NCBI GenBank assembly: GCA_947561585.1
Contig: CANNZV010002552.1
Coordinates: 29,538 to 93,537 of the forward strand
Source of the DNA: Caprella mutica
Taxonomy: Eukaryota > Arthropoda > Malacostraca > Amphipoda > Caprellidae
Direction of reading: 5' to 3'
DNA: 64,000 bases
Shown here: positions 47,803 to 60,545 of the stretch, piece after piece
Position numbering within the stretch: the stretch's first letter is position 1
How the letters are laid out: every line of letters begins with the position of its first letter
The notes under the pieces: model-generated
The model's database searches: none
Told to the model about the DNA's origin: nothing
Seen by the model: only the letters and a program-made list of their open reading frames with translations
Position numbers and translations under genes: made by a program

Positions 47803-48072
47803 CTGTAGATAAATAACTGTCAGGTTCAAATTTAACTAAATTGTCAGATAAATAACTGTCAGGTTCCAATTTAACTAAACTGTCAGATAAATAACTGTCA
47901 GGTTCCAATTTCACTAAACTGTCAGATAAATAACTGTCAAGTTCCAATTTAACTAAACTGTCAGATAAACAACTGTCAGCTTCAAATATAACTAAACTGT
48001 CAGATAAATAACTGTCAGGTTCCAATTTAACTAAACTGTCAGATAAATAACTGTCAGGTTCCAATTTAACCA
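47803..48072. repeat. 39-bp minisatellite, seven copies
   Basis: Units contain AACTGTCAGGTTCCAATTTA and CTAAACTGTCAGATAAAT. Because 39 is a multiple of three, the minus strand carries a 13-residue repeat (DSYLSDSLVKLEP) in a 106-codon open frame at 47,753-48,073. No other coding evidence exists. Confidence 0.93.
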
Positions 48073-48227
48073 AGGGAAATTTTATAATCTAAAAATCGTA
48101 TATGATATTGGATGCGATAACAAAAAAGCGGTTCGAAGATAGTAGGAAAGAATATAGTAAAACCAGGCAACTTTCATTCAACACAATTACAGCATAACTG
48201 GTAAAACCCACCATCTGATAATCTGAA

Positions 48228-48525
48228 GAGAAAAATCTCCTAGAAAGCTCTCCTAGAAAGCTCTCCTAGAAAGGTCTCCTAGAAAGCTCTCCTAGAAAGG
48301 TCTCCTAGAAAAGTCTCCAAGAATGGTCTCCTAGAAAGGTCTCATAGAAAAGTCTCCTAGAAAGGTCTCCTAGAAAGGTCTCTTAGAAAGGTCTCCTATA
48401 AAGGTCTCCTAGAAAGGTCTCATAGAAAAGTCTCCTAGAAATGTCTCCTAGAAAAATCTCCTAGAAAGGTCTCCTAGAAAGCTCTCCCAGAAAAGTCTCC
48501 TAGAAAGGTCTCCTAGAAATGTATC
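48228..48525. repeat. 13-bp GTCTCCTAGAAAG array, about 23 copies
   Basis: Head-to-tail GTCTCCTAGAAAG with single-base variants (CATAGAAAA, CTATAAAG, CTCTCC). Confidence 0.95.
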
Positions 48526-49095
48526 AAATGAGATTTAAATATTTCCAAACATTCGAAGTTCTGTCTAAGAATAAGTTGTCAAAGTTATCTTTTCGGCATA
48601 TCAAATCAGGTATATCTTTCATGATATTATTTTTAGTGGGGAAAAATATCTCTACGTCCATCTGGTGTTAAATTTCATAATAATCATATTTGATGTGGTA
48701 CAACAGATACTACATGAGTTGCTATCGAAGACGGTACAAAGCAGTAATTATTATTTAATTATTATTTGAACTGCAATAACTAAAACTAGGCAGAAGCCAA
48801 TTTCTACCGGATGAAGGAGTGAAGAAACATCAATGGAGAAATATCTAAATAAAATTCTTGAAGCATCAAAGAATCACTTCAAAATATGCCGTTGATCCTT
48901 TTAACTCTGTATTCTCTCAGCCAAATCATATCAGAAGAGGTTATTTTTAACGTTTTATCGTATATGTTTCAAAGGAATTCACAACATTTAGTACCGGAAC
49001 ATATCAAATTAATTAAACATAGGAAATCGAGGAAATAATGGGGATTTACCGTCCTAAGACATATTAGGATTTGAGTACAAAATAACAAATATAAG
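48526..49095. other. non-coding
   Basis: Nothing recognised. Confidence 0.5.
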
Positions 49096-49227
49096 GAAGA
49101 TGCATATAGCTTCGGTCACATAAAAAATAAATATATAATAATTATTATTTAAATGGTTATTTTTATTAATCTATAATTTTTCACATGACCAAAAATGTTG
49201 AACTGTCCGATAATTCGTAACTTACCC
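49096..49227. mobile_element. MITE family A copy, left end eroded
   Basis: A partial left arm (AGCTTCGGTCACATAA) and a clear right arm (GAACTGTCCGATAATTCGTA, then ACTTACCC), followed by TA. Confidence 0.75.
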
Positions 49228-51074
49228 TACAAGGGGTAATTTTTCGTTTCCATTAACTGAAATTTAATTATCTATTTTTTTTGTCATAAACTCGATCAAC
49301 ATCGGTCAGACAATTAGGGTTGAAAATAGAATGCAAGTCTGAAATATGTGTGGAATTACCTCTATAAAACATGGGAATTCGATATTGACTTCGTGTGTAC
49401 TTACGAATACACAAAATAAAAATTTATAACTGTAACTAGTGTAGTTTCCCGTTAAAAATAACGGGTCATCATCAATACCAATTTATTACCCGTTATTAGG
49501 TTATTTTTAATGAATTCGATTACAATTAAATTTTTTGCATAATCTAATTTATTTTATAGATACAATACATTTAAAAATTTAATAGAAAAAGGATGTTTAA
49601 ATATCAAGTCAATATATTCCTGTGCGTATCATAGTTACATTCTTCATGTTTAATACCCGTAGTGTAAAAGCGGACACCAAATAAATAAATAAATATATAA
49701 ACACACTAAGGAAATCATTAGTATAGATGTTTCTTTCAGTAATAACCTATATTCACTTTTCATACGTTTATAATTATAGGTATTAGTTTATTATAAATTA
49801 ATATTAATAATTTAATATATTTTCTCCCGTTCGAACTTGATAAAAACAATTATATTTTATAAAATATATCATCTTATGAAACATTTATCTTTAATAACAA
49901 ATATTACTATACAATTGGTAATAATCTAAATATTAGTAACAGATGTGAATTTGTGTTTAAAGTAATTGAACTTATAAAAAAGTTACTGAATGTTAATTCC
50001 GCATCTCTAGAAACGATATTGCAGGTCAAATTGATATCGGTAGAATGTTCTACAATTCATTTAGTACTCGTGTTATGAAACTGTTTCCGATGGAATGTTT
50101 TATTATGACAATTTGAATGTATTAAAAAAGATTCAACGATCTTAACTCTAGAGAAATGTTTAAATGAATGCATGAATGAATACGAAAGATATAAACATTA
50201 TTTGGTGTTATTTTATGTACGATGTTCAAGATAGATTAAAAGAAATTAGGAATTATTGCATGAATAAATACTGTATATTATTATTTTATCGGAAATAAAA
50301 GTGATGATGGAAAAAGAGGTCGTATTTGGAAAATGAAAATATAATTTATCTCAATGGAGTTATGTTATATAATAAATTTTATAGTTTTTCATATCATATC
50401 AAATTTGCGAAAATAATACATATGCCATTTGTGTTTATCTTAAAGCAATTTGAATTTAAAGCACATACTATTAATTGAAGACAAATTTTCCTATTGATAT
50501 ACCTAAGTATATATGAACCATTCCTACAATGGTAAGTAAATATGAAATTCACATGTAATTAAAATAAAATTTACGAGTTATGTTAGAAAATGGAAATAAT
50601 ATTTTGAGAAAGTAAACACGAATTAATAATACTCTGACCAAAGATAAAGTCTATCTATATTAAATGTTCATAGCAATATTATCTGTCTGTCCGTCACACT
50701 AATAAAAAAAATCTCCATGATTTTCAATTCACAAACATACAATGGCATTAATTTAAACTATATTTATTGCAATACCTTCTTACACCACGAAGAGATACAA
50801 TATTCGGTTAGAAAAATCACAAGCACATATAGTTGTAGCGATAAACTTCATTATTTTAGGCACTTGCAAAACAGCTTCATATATTAACTGTTTACAAGCC
50901 TACTGAGTAAGTTTCCATGAGCGGTAAATACTGAGGATGTCCTTACTTCTGTTTTGCTTCCTTTGCTTTGGTGAACAAGAACGTTACCGCTACATCCATT
51001 AAGAGCTCTGATTTAAGAGATAACTCCCAAAGAACTTCTCTGCTGCCGTTGTCACCTCGTGATTCAGATGCCTA
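49228..51074. other. non-coding
   Basis: No coding or repeat features are recognised in this 1.8-kb AT-rich stretch. Confidence 0.5.
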
Positions 51075-51281
51075 GTGCTAGCTACGAGTTATCGGACAGT
51101 TCCACATTTTCGGTCATATGAAAAAAAAAAATGTATATAATTCAACATTTTAACTAGTTATTTTAATTGGTGTCTGTCCATAGGTAATTTAGGTATCATG
51201 GATACCAATTAAATTTCAAATTTAAACTTATTTCTTATATTATCGAAATTGTGGAACTGTCCTATAATTAGTATTTTACTC
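51075..51281. mobile_element. MITE family A copy
   Basis: Left arm GCTACGAGTTATCGGACAGT, then TCCACATTTTCGGTCATAT; right arm GTGGAACTGTCCTATAATTA, then ACTC before TA. The centre keeps GGTATCATGGATACCAATTA. Confidence 0.85.
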
Positions 51282-51770
51282 TAATGGAGACAGAATATGT
51301 TCATAATACATAGATTATCAATGATATTTATTAGTTATTAATGAGTTCTAGATAAATTGATAGTTTAAGTTATTTTAGTATGATCAAATTCTAAAAATCT
51401 GATTAAATAAAAAAATAAATTCTAAATTACAATTTTGAAAAAGATAAATCCGAAGTTTTCCGCACAGAGAATAATTTATTTGTATCACATTGTAACAAAT
51501 GTTTTTCCTTACAATATAATTTTTTCATGAAGCAGAATATATCGTTGGTGGTATTATTGTAATTTTGAAAATAATATTAGTGTGTGATTTACGAGTAACG
51601 TGTTTGGTCGTTTTCGAAACACACCAAGAATATTAAAATCATAGCAATAAGCATTAGGAATATATTTTCTGTATTATGTTGATTGTATTGAATATCTTAA
51701 TATTAAAGGAAAAAATTAAACCTTGTGTTGATTTAAGATACACTTCGTACAATGCTCTCTGAGTCCTTTA
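51282..51770. other. non-coding
   Basis: Nothing recognised. Confidence 0.5.
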
Positions 51771-52022
51771 ACACGCTGAGAAAAAATTGTGAGTCAACCT
51801 GACTCAACGCTTGAGTCAATGCTGCAAAACTTCAATGTTGGAGTTTTTTTCTTGATAGAGTCTATCTGAGTCAATCTGACTATGAACTAGGAGTCAATAT
51901 GACTCTTGTTTTTGAGTGAAATGTTAGGATGAGTCAAATTGACTCACATTTTTGAGTCAGTTTTAGAACAAACTGAGAACTCAAATTTTGAGTCAATTTG
52001 ACTCGTATTTTTTTTCTCAGTG
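51771..52022. mobile_element. MITE family C copy 2 (TGAGTCA-rich)
   Basis: Ends CACGCTGAGAAAAAA and TTTTTTTCTCAGTG; TA follows the right end. It aligns with 24,168-24,343 and has an extra repeat segment (CTGAGAACTCAAATTTTGAG) near the right end. Multiple TGAGTCA motifs. Confidence 0.85.
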
Positions 52023-52244
52023 TACATTTCATGCAACGGCCGCACCAGCTTATACCAACTGGTACTGCAACGAGTTCCAACTGCCATAACTTTCAATTCA
52101 GAGAGAAAAGTATACATATAAATTAGTAAAAACGTTTTTTTTAATATTTTGTATATAATTTATTCCACTTTATCATACAAATAAACCATTAAAAGCAACA
52201 GAAGCAGAAGTTAAGTGAAAAAACTAAAATATCTGTTTAAAACA

Positions 52245-52268
52245 GAGACCCACCCAATGGTGGGTCTC
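52245..52268. other. compact perfect stem-loop
   Basis: A 10-bp stem GAGACCCACC / GGTGGGTCTC with a four-base loop (CAAT). It is GC-rich for this region. Function unknown. Confidence 0.5.
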
Positions 52269-54024
52269 ATCACATATAGGAAACGTTTTTGATATAAAAT
52301 TAAAATCTCTATCATTTCATATCATCTCAGTTATTTTATTCTTATTTTGTGGTTTACCATGCGTTTCATAATTTTCGGTGAACGTGTTTACAAAAGGATT
52401 GTACTTTCCCCTGAAAATAAAGTGCCAATATTATAGGTTTTTCAATGATACAAATGACTGTTATACTTAAGTTCATCACCTATTATTTTTATACACTTAT
52501 GTGTTTCAAGATCTTGAAAGTGTTTCAATGTAAAGCACATGTAATCAAAATTAATTATTATTTGTTAACATAATTGGAGGAATATTATATGACATAGTCT
52601 AAGTGAATCACAATGTATTACATGATTCACTAAAGTCCATCGCACTGAAACGCTTTCGAATGCTTGAAAACAATACGAATATAGAAATTGTAGCTGATGC
52701 ACTTAATTGTCACGTTTTTGTGGTAACGTGAAATATATGCTGAACGTGAAACGATTGAAACATTGAGTGGCTTGGAATTTTTAAGAAGTGTGCGGTAATA
52801 TACTATTAAATTACATCACTGAAAGATATATTCAACAGATCTCATAGAAATGTCTATGTGGATGAACCATTTTGAGGAAACTTAACAAAAAATTCTATAA
52901 TGTCAATTTTATTTAATTATTGATATATTGCGTTTCAAAATGAATGAAGTGTTAAATAAAAGATATACACGAAGATGTCTGTCAGATATTGTCTCTTTGA
53001 TGCCATATATTCGGATTATAGTGATGTATCTCATTCATATGATGTGATACAGCATTGATCGTGATTGAGATGGTGAGACAGCAATCTACCTCAGTGAAAA
53101 ATTAATCAATCTTAATAATTATTGCTATCTCACAAGAATGTACAATGATTAATAATAAAAAATCAATGTATTTTACTCATTTTGTTTATTGTAATTTTTG
53201 ACTGTAAGAATCCATCTCATTTATCCAGATAAAATAATATTATATAATATAATGTAATTACTCCACCTTAATCTGTCTGAGCCAGTTTTTTTTATTATTT
53301 ATATCTATATTAATCTATTAAACTTTTATTTAATTATCTAATAATTTATAAGGTCCCCTTCAATCTATACTTTTATTTCTCCATTCATTAGAACTAATTG
53401 GTAACTGGTTACAAAACTGCAAACCATTTCAAATTTTTGTTCTATAAGTGATTATGTTGCACTAATAATTCTAAATCATAATAAAGCTGATAGGCAGTAT
53501 CAGTACAGTTACCTGTAAATGCTATTAAACTAGAAAGCCATTTGATTCCTAAAAGTGAATATAAATACCTATAAATACCATTAATATATGATAACGTGCG
53601 ATAGAGTTGGTGTGTCTTTCTTGTTCTTCTATTTAATCAATTAGAAAGTAGGACAGAGAAGATTGAGTTTTAAGATTTCTTAAATAATTAATTACAAAGT
53701 GAATATTTGCTCGATTTCATTTCTGTTAATTGAGATGCGTTATATAATATTAGATAGTTCAACAAAGTTAAAGAATTTCTACAAAAGAATTTGCTTCAGC
53801 GTGAAACAGACATTCAATTTTCAAACAGTTTAACATTTTATACGTCACTGAATTTCAAAATATGGAGAAAATTTAAAAATGGGGATTTTTATATTACAAT
53901 TACCTTCATTTTAAAAGTCTTCTAATGTAACATTATGGACTGCAAAATTAGGATCACTGTTTAAATATCAACTTTACCATTAAGAGATAGTACAGTATAT
54001 ACCTACTGTTAGTGAGAGTTAATA
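52269..54024. other. non-coding
   Basis: No gene or repeat family is recognised in this AT-rich stretch. Confidence 0.5.
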
Positions 54025-54430
54025 CAGTGATACTCCTCTATAGTGAACTCCAACTAGTTCACTATAGAGAGTTTACTCTACTATACAGGATTTAAGAGAT
54101 GATAGAAAACTGACCTTTTCGTGCCAGACTATAGAAAATATTTTATTCGTTTTTATCATATATTCATTATACAGGGTTTTTCATTTCTCAGAACTCTAAA
54201 AATCAGGATGATTCACTACACCTGACTTCACTATAGAGGAGTTGCACTGGTAGAACTCCTCTTTCTTGAAAAGTAACTAATTTACTATAAAGAGATTCAT
54301 AGAAAACTTATAGTCATTTATGGCAAACTAATCAAAATATGTTCACTACAGAGGTACAAGTTCACACTATACAAGACTATACTATCCAGGATGGTTCACT
54401 ATAAAGGAGTTCATTATAGATAAGTTTTTC
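54025..54430. mobile_element. Tigger-like MITE cluster
   Basis: The first unit (54,025-54,249) begins after TA with CAGTGATACTCCTCTATAGT and ends with the inverse TTCACTATAGAGGAGTTGCA, CTG. Its left end forms a 14-bp hairpin around ACTAGT. A second, less complete unit follows to about 54,430 (ending TTCACTATAAAGGAGTTCAT). The CAGTG...CTCTATAGTGAA terminus resembles pogo/Tigger elements; assignment is by motif only. Confidence 0.7.
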
Positions 54431-56500
54431 TGTAGTAATTCAATGATTTATTAGTTGTAAGTAGGTATAATCCTCCTATTCAACTGAGGTGGACTTTTCT
54501 CCATTGAGATTTGACTTCCTCGTTACATTAAATAAAAACTTAGGGTAATTACTGCATATGAAAAATGTATTACCAAAAAACGTTCTTGTTCTTTTCTACG
54601 TATGCAAAGACCGCTAATTAGTGTACATATGGATAATGGATATGTTAATGGATGATTTTTATTTAGGAAAGATAAAATTAATACTTTTTTTTTTCTCAAG
54701 CCCTTTAATAAGGTAATTTTTTCGGGTTTATTTAATTAAGTGTCTTTTCCGTTATTTAAAACTGAATAATATTGATATTTCACAGATAATTAATATTAAT
54801 TGATCAATATTATTCTAGGATAATTATTAGAAATATAAACAATATTGAGGAACATTACATATTAAATTAAAGGATTTTTCATATGTGACAGAAAAGGTTT
54901 TGAGATATTTTTAATAGTATTTGGTATATTTTTTTAATGCATTATACAATACTGCATTATACAAATATCGCATTATACAATACTGCTAACCTACCACCAT
55001 ATATAACATATATACGCCATATATTAAAAATAGGAAACCATAATTATGTTAACTACATTTGCAGTTGAACTTAATTATCTGGTATTTTGTATAATTATAT
55101 GATTTAATTCCAATTAAGTATACAGAATTCATGTTTTCACTTTATAAGCAAAATAAAGAGAAAGGCAATATTAGAATTTACATTACCACTATACTATGGA
55201 GCATCAATCACAATTTGATGATCAACTTTATTCACGATTAATTATTTCACAAATTGGCGCTGGCTTTACCCCTCTAATTAATTTACCATTTTAGGCTATG
55301 TATGGTGGCTATATAAATTGAAAATGAAACATTTATTAAATATGTGTATACATGACAGAAGAGATAATTGAATTTAACTTTTTATCGCACAATACATGTT
55401 GTAAGCGAAAAATATTTTTTTGATAGATAATTTTTTTATGAATTAATACTTAATTTTTAATTTTTTTATAAAATCTAGAATCATCTGGGAAAAACTTTGG
55501 GTGATTCAAAATCTCAAATCATTATGTGGCGTAACCTACATTAATTTTAACGCTTATTATTAACATCCCATTTCTACTATTCCAGCTGCTATGAGACGTA
55601 TCTAAAGGCTCTTACCAAATAATTAACTATATGAGGGAGAACATTAAACTTCTATGAACTGAGAAAAGTGGGGAAAAAAGGGAAAAGGAAGTCTTGATAT
55701 AAATAATAAAAAGGCGAATAAATATTAATATAAGGTTTCATAATAACCAGTAATTATTTACATTAATTTATATATGGTAGAGATATTGTTTACATTTATA
55801 TATGGTTTACATTAATTTATATAAGTTATGGGAAGAGACCGATGTCATGCTGTGTTGCAAAACAAACGGAAATAAGATGCCACGAATTTGGTGAATTATA
55901 TTATTTAAGAATTTAGAATTAAATACAAGAAATACAATAATTACTTAAGTATCACTTTTTAACTTTTAAGTAATACCTATAGCATGAACACTAATGATTA
56001 AGAGCAGACGATGCCGATGTAGTTACATCAGTGCTCAGTCTTGCCTGTTTCACATGTTCACTAAACTCTATGGCATATGGTTTAATGAACATGTTGGCAT
56101 ATAGTATATGCCAACCTACAAAAATCGAATAAGAGTTCCTGTGACCAAATAAATAAAGAGAAAAGTGAGATTTATATTCAAGAAAGTTATAATGTATATC
56201 ATTTAGATGCCAATGCCATTCAGACAATAATGGTGATTATCTATTAATATTTTGGAGATATTATTTTATAATATTTATGATTTTATATTGTGTATGGAAA
56301 TGTTTACATGTATTAGTAAAATATAACTGCACGTATGTATTATTAATAATAAAATAATAAAAAGGCGTACAGCCTTTTAAACTCAGTCATCATTAATAAC
56401 GGCAATTAATTTCTTGGAATTATGATATCTTCTTTTAAACTAATAAATAAATTATAATTTACATTTATCAGTTACATATATTTCTACAGATTAGTAGATA
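54431..56500. other. non-coding
   Basis: AT-rich; a 78-codon minus-strand frame at 55,991-56,227 has no recognisable family. Confidence 0.45.
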
Positions 56501-56707
56501 GTGATTAAGTTCCGAGATATCGGACAATTCTACATTATCGATCATGCTTGAAAAGATATGTATAATTACTATTTAACTTTATTTTAATTGGTATCCATGA
56601 TACCTATAGGTATCATGGATACCAATTAAAATAAAGTTAAAATAATAATTATATACTTTTTTAACATGTCCGAAAAGGTGGAACTGTCCGATATCTGGGG
56701 ACTTACC
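56501..56707. mobile_element. MITE family A copy with perfect central palindrome
   Basis: Left arm TTCCGAGATATCGGACAATT, right arm GGAACTGTCCGATATCTGGG, then ACTTACCC. The centre is a long palindrome around TTGGTATCCATGATACCTAT, extended by AATTAAAATAAAGTTAAA on both sides. Confidence 0.88.
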
Positions 56708-59039
56708 CATGTTAAAACATTTACAGTTGTGATCTGTTTACATTGTATATCACAATAGCGTACACAGTTCCGTCTCTCGTTTATTACATTCTCTCCTGTA
56801 GATGTCGGAAACGAACTGGAATGAGTTTCGGTGTAACGTTAATTTGACTATACTTTAAATAACTTCTGTACTCTACTCATGAAAATATAGTATTATACTA
56901 TATGGATGAATTTTATATATTAAGAATATAATAAGAATTTTAATTTGAATAAAGGAGTTAGTAGAGATATAAGAAGAATATTTGATAATTATTGTTTCAT
57001 ATCCGTAGATTACACTTATATTAACATAATTTAATATATTTAGTATATATGATATCAAAATGAATAAATGGAAATAAAATAACTAAATACATTGACTCAA
57101 GTTCTAAGTTTAATGAAATAAAAGCATCTATATTGCGGATGTTCCATCAATTCTAAGTCATCAGCGAAATTTTTCCTGTCTGCAGAAATCGATGATGTGG
57201 TCTACTATATTTTCTTTGGTCAAATGTAGCAGAACCGAATGACCATAAACAACTGTGATCATGAGACGTTCATGTGCTCTTGGTCTAGAACTTGTAGTTT
57301 CGCAATCTTTGAGTACACTTGCTCATGGATATGCGTCAATAAATTGCATATGTAATTGATATCTCACGTTCTTTGGGAGAGTGTTTTAGTGTAGCAGAAT
57401 TTCACAAGAAATATAATAGTGAATTTTATCAGCTTCTTTGAAATGTTTCATTAGACGTTTTTACTGGTTTAAAGAAGGTGAACTGGAAGTGGTTAATTTC
57501 TTATCTGTACTCAATATCACCAAAATTGTAGAAGATTAGATGAACCTTCGCTGGCCCCATCATAATTATCTATAGGAAGAAGTTTGTGTCATTTTTCAGA
57601 GAAAACTTATATGTGATAATTTTAGAAATTCAATTATTGAAATAAATTTTATGTGTGCAAAAAAATATCAACTTCATAAATTTTAATTCTTAATATTATT
57701 TCATTGATTTTGTTTTTAATGAAAATTTTACTACTATACTAAATATTATATATAAACTTAACAATAAATGATATAGCCAATGCTGCTAATTTTATGAAAT
57801 AGTTACTGTTTCAAAAACTGCGTACAATAATATTTCTCTATTTTGACTATCATTTTATTCTGGTGGCAATTAGCGTTTATTTTTAGCTTTAATTTCAGTT
57901 GTTTTGATACTTTGAAGAAACAAGGAGCATTGTTCAGTTTTTTAAATGTTTGTTTTCGATCTAATCACACTTTGAATAATTATTTTCTTGTTAATCTTTA
58001 ATCTGTTAAAGTTAAGCGCTTTTCAGACAGGCCTGGAAAAACATAATTTGTAGAAACTGTTTTTCTTGCAAGTAATAGAGAAGAAATTATGGCAGGAATT
58101 TGTTCTGCAGGCAATCATTGTTTTTTCCAAGCTCGCTTTTGTTTTGTTTTCAAAGTAATTACAATAAATTACATCTTATTTTTATTCTGAAGTTATATAA
58201 GAATAAATACCCTTCCCAACTGTTTGTAATTACAACTTTTTTAAAAATGAATTTCTTCATTCAATTAATTAATTTACAATAATGTATATAATGAAACAAG
58301 AAAAATTATATAAGCGAAAGTTTGTATCACTTGATTCAGAGTATCATACAAATTAAAATAATGATATTTACATTAAGTATACAACATCGCACTATCTGAG
58401 AGGTAGGCACTGTATAAACGTCACAGAAACCAATGATTATCATTTATTAATTGATAAATTTTAGCAAATAATAATCACCGTATAATTATCATTAATAATC
58501 TATCGAAAGGATAAATATCCGATAATATCCTCCTCCAATATATAACTTTAGATAGTTGTTCAAAATGTTCAGGCCTGGAAAGTTCTGGAATATCTCAGAC
58601 TATTTTCCTAACTATAGAGGCGAATTCCTCCGCTATATCACGTACACTAGATAGCTTAGAGAAAACAAGAGAAATATTTTAATAAGGGCAAACTTTAGTC
58701 ATATAGATGAAGAAGAGTTAATTTCGGATAAATGAAGTTGCGCAAAGAATATTTCTTCAGATTCATTCTACAACTTAGAATTCGTAGCAGGTGTTAAAGG
58801 GGTGGTACAGTCAAGATTAAACTTTCTTCTAATTCGTTCTGAATCGATTCAGTGCATTTATTTGTTGATTGGTGTTAAAATGATAGAAAATAATTTGTAT
58901 ATATAATATTTGAATACTGACAATAAGTTTCTGAATAGATGGAATTGTAGGTTTTATAAACACTGTGCATGAACATTTATAGACTGCTTTAATGTTAACT
59001 AGATGACAGGCACTGATAGAGTGTATACCTTCGCCGCCG
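56708..59039. other. non-coding; possible trace of a mariner transposase at about 57,420-57,540
   Basis: Around 57,450 one frame reads RRFYWFKEGELEV, loosely like the helix-turn-helix of Mos1-type transposases (YEWFKRFKEG). Stops surround it, so it is at most a heavily decayed relic. Confidence 0.3.
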
Positions 59040-59680
59040 AATATAAATGACCTTGACCTTTGACCTGCCAACTCCCAAAATCTGATAAACTGTTTCCTGG
59101 ATATTGACCAATCGTCCCACCAAATTTCAGGCAATTTCATTGAATACTTTTTAAGTTATTAAGTTTTGAATGACCTTGACCTTGAACGTTAACTTCTACC
59201 TGATCACTCCTTAAATCTAACCAATCTAACCTGATTTTTGACCAATCATCAACCAAATGTTATGCAATTTGGTTCAATTCTTTTTAAGTTATGAATGACT
59301 TTACATTTGACCTGATTGCTCCCAAAATCGAATAAGCTGATTACTAGATAATGACTAATCGTTCCACTGAATTTCAGGCAATTTGGCTGAGCACTTTTTG
59401 AATTTTAAATGACCTTGACCTTTGACTTGATCGTTCTCAAAAACATACTTAAGATTTCTGGATATTGACCAATCGTTGGAACAAATTTCAGATAATTTGG
59501 TTGATTTTTCTTTTGAGTTATTAAGTTATAAATTTTTTTTTCTTTGTTTAAAAAGACAATATTTTTCCATTAAAAAAACTAAATGACCTTGACCTTTTCC
59601 CGGATCACTCTCAAAAATGTACCTGATGGTTCCTGTACAATGACCAATCGTCTCACCAAATTATTTGTAATTTGGTACAA
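59040..59680. repeat. five diverged copies of an approximately 120-bp repeat with TGACCTTGACC motifs
   Basis: ATGACCTTGACC or its variants start at about 59,047, 59,170, 59,294, 59,409 and 59,583. Each is followed by similar text (CCAAAATC, GATATTGACCAATCGT, AATTTCAGGCAATTTGG, TTTTTAAGTTAT). The last interval is longer by about 50 bp. The first copy holds TGACCTTTGACCT, which matches a nuclear-receptor DR1 site in sequence only. Confidence 0.88.
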
Positions 59681-59875
59681 GACTGATTGAGTTAACGTGC
59701 AACAAATTGATAAATAAATAAATGTCACCTAAAATATAACCTCCCACAATCAGCGACGGTATAAATAGCATGAAGGGAATAAAATGGTTATCAAATTGAA
59801 GAAATTTACCTGATAAAAACAGATAATGTTAATTCATTACATTGTGGTATGAATGCGTTGAAGTATTTTGAATAT

Positions 59876-60545
59876 TCCTTTCGACTAATATTCCTTTCGA
59901 CCAATTTTCCATTCGACCAATTTTCCTTTCGACCAATTGTCCATTCGATCAATTTTCTATTCGACCAATTTTCCTTTCGACCAATTTTCCTTTCGACCAA
60001 TTTTCCTTTCGACCAATTGTCCATTCGATCAATTTTCTATTCGACCAATTTTCCTTTCGACCAATTTTCCTTTCGACCAATTTTCCTTTCGACCAATTGT
60101 CCATTCGATCAATTTTCTATTCGACCAATTTTCCTTTCGACCAGTTTTCTATTCGACCAATTTTCCTTTCGATCAATTTTCCATTCGACCAGTTTTCCTT
60201 TCGACCAATTTTCCATTCGACCAATTTTCCTTTCGACCAATTTTCCTTTCGACCAATTTTCCTTTCGACCAATTTTCCTTTCGACCAATTTTCCTTTCGA
60301 TCAATTTTCCATTCGACCAATTTTCCTTCCGACCAATTTTCCTTTCGATCAATTTTCCATTCGACCAATTATCCATTCGATCAATTATCCATTCGACCAA
60401 TTTTCCATTCGATCAATTTTCTTTTCGACCAATTTTCCATTCGACCAATTTTCTATTCGACCAATTTTCCATTCGACCAATTTTCTATTCGACCAATTTT
60501 CCATTCGACCAATTGCTTTCGGTCAATTGCTTTCGATTAATTTTC
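59876..60545. repeat. 16-bp TTCGACCAATTTTCCT array, about 42 copies
   Basis: Units alternate TTCGACCAATTTTCCT, TTCGATCAATTTTCCA and TTCGACCAATTGTCCA. A 64-bp block (including ATTGTCCATTCGATCAATTT) is repeated three times at the left end, showing higher-order duplication. Open frames on both strands result from the stop-free unit. Confidence 0.95.

Noticed and set aside
47753..48073. 106-codon minus-strand frame with a 13-residue repeat (DSYLSDSLVKLEP)
   Set aside because: Fully explained by the 39-bp period; no unique coding sequence, splice sites or signal peptide.
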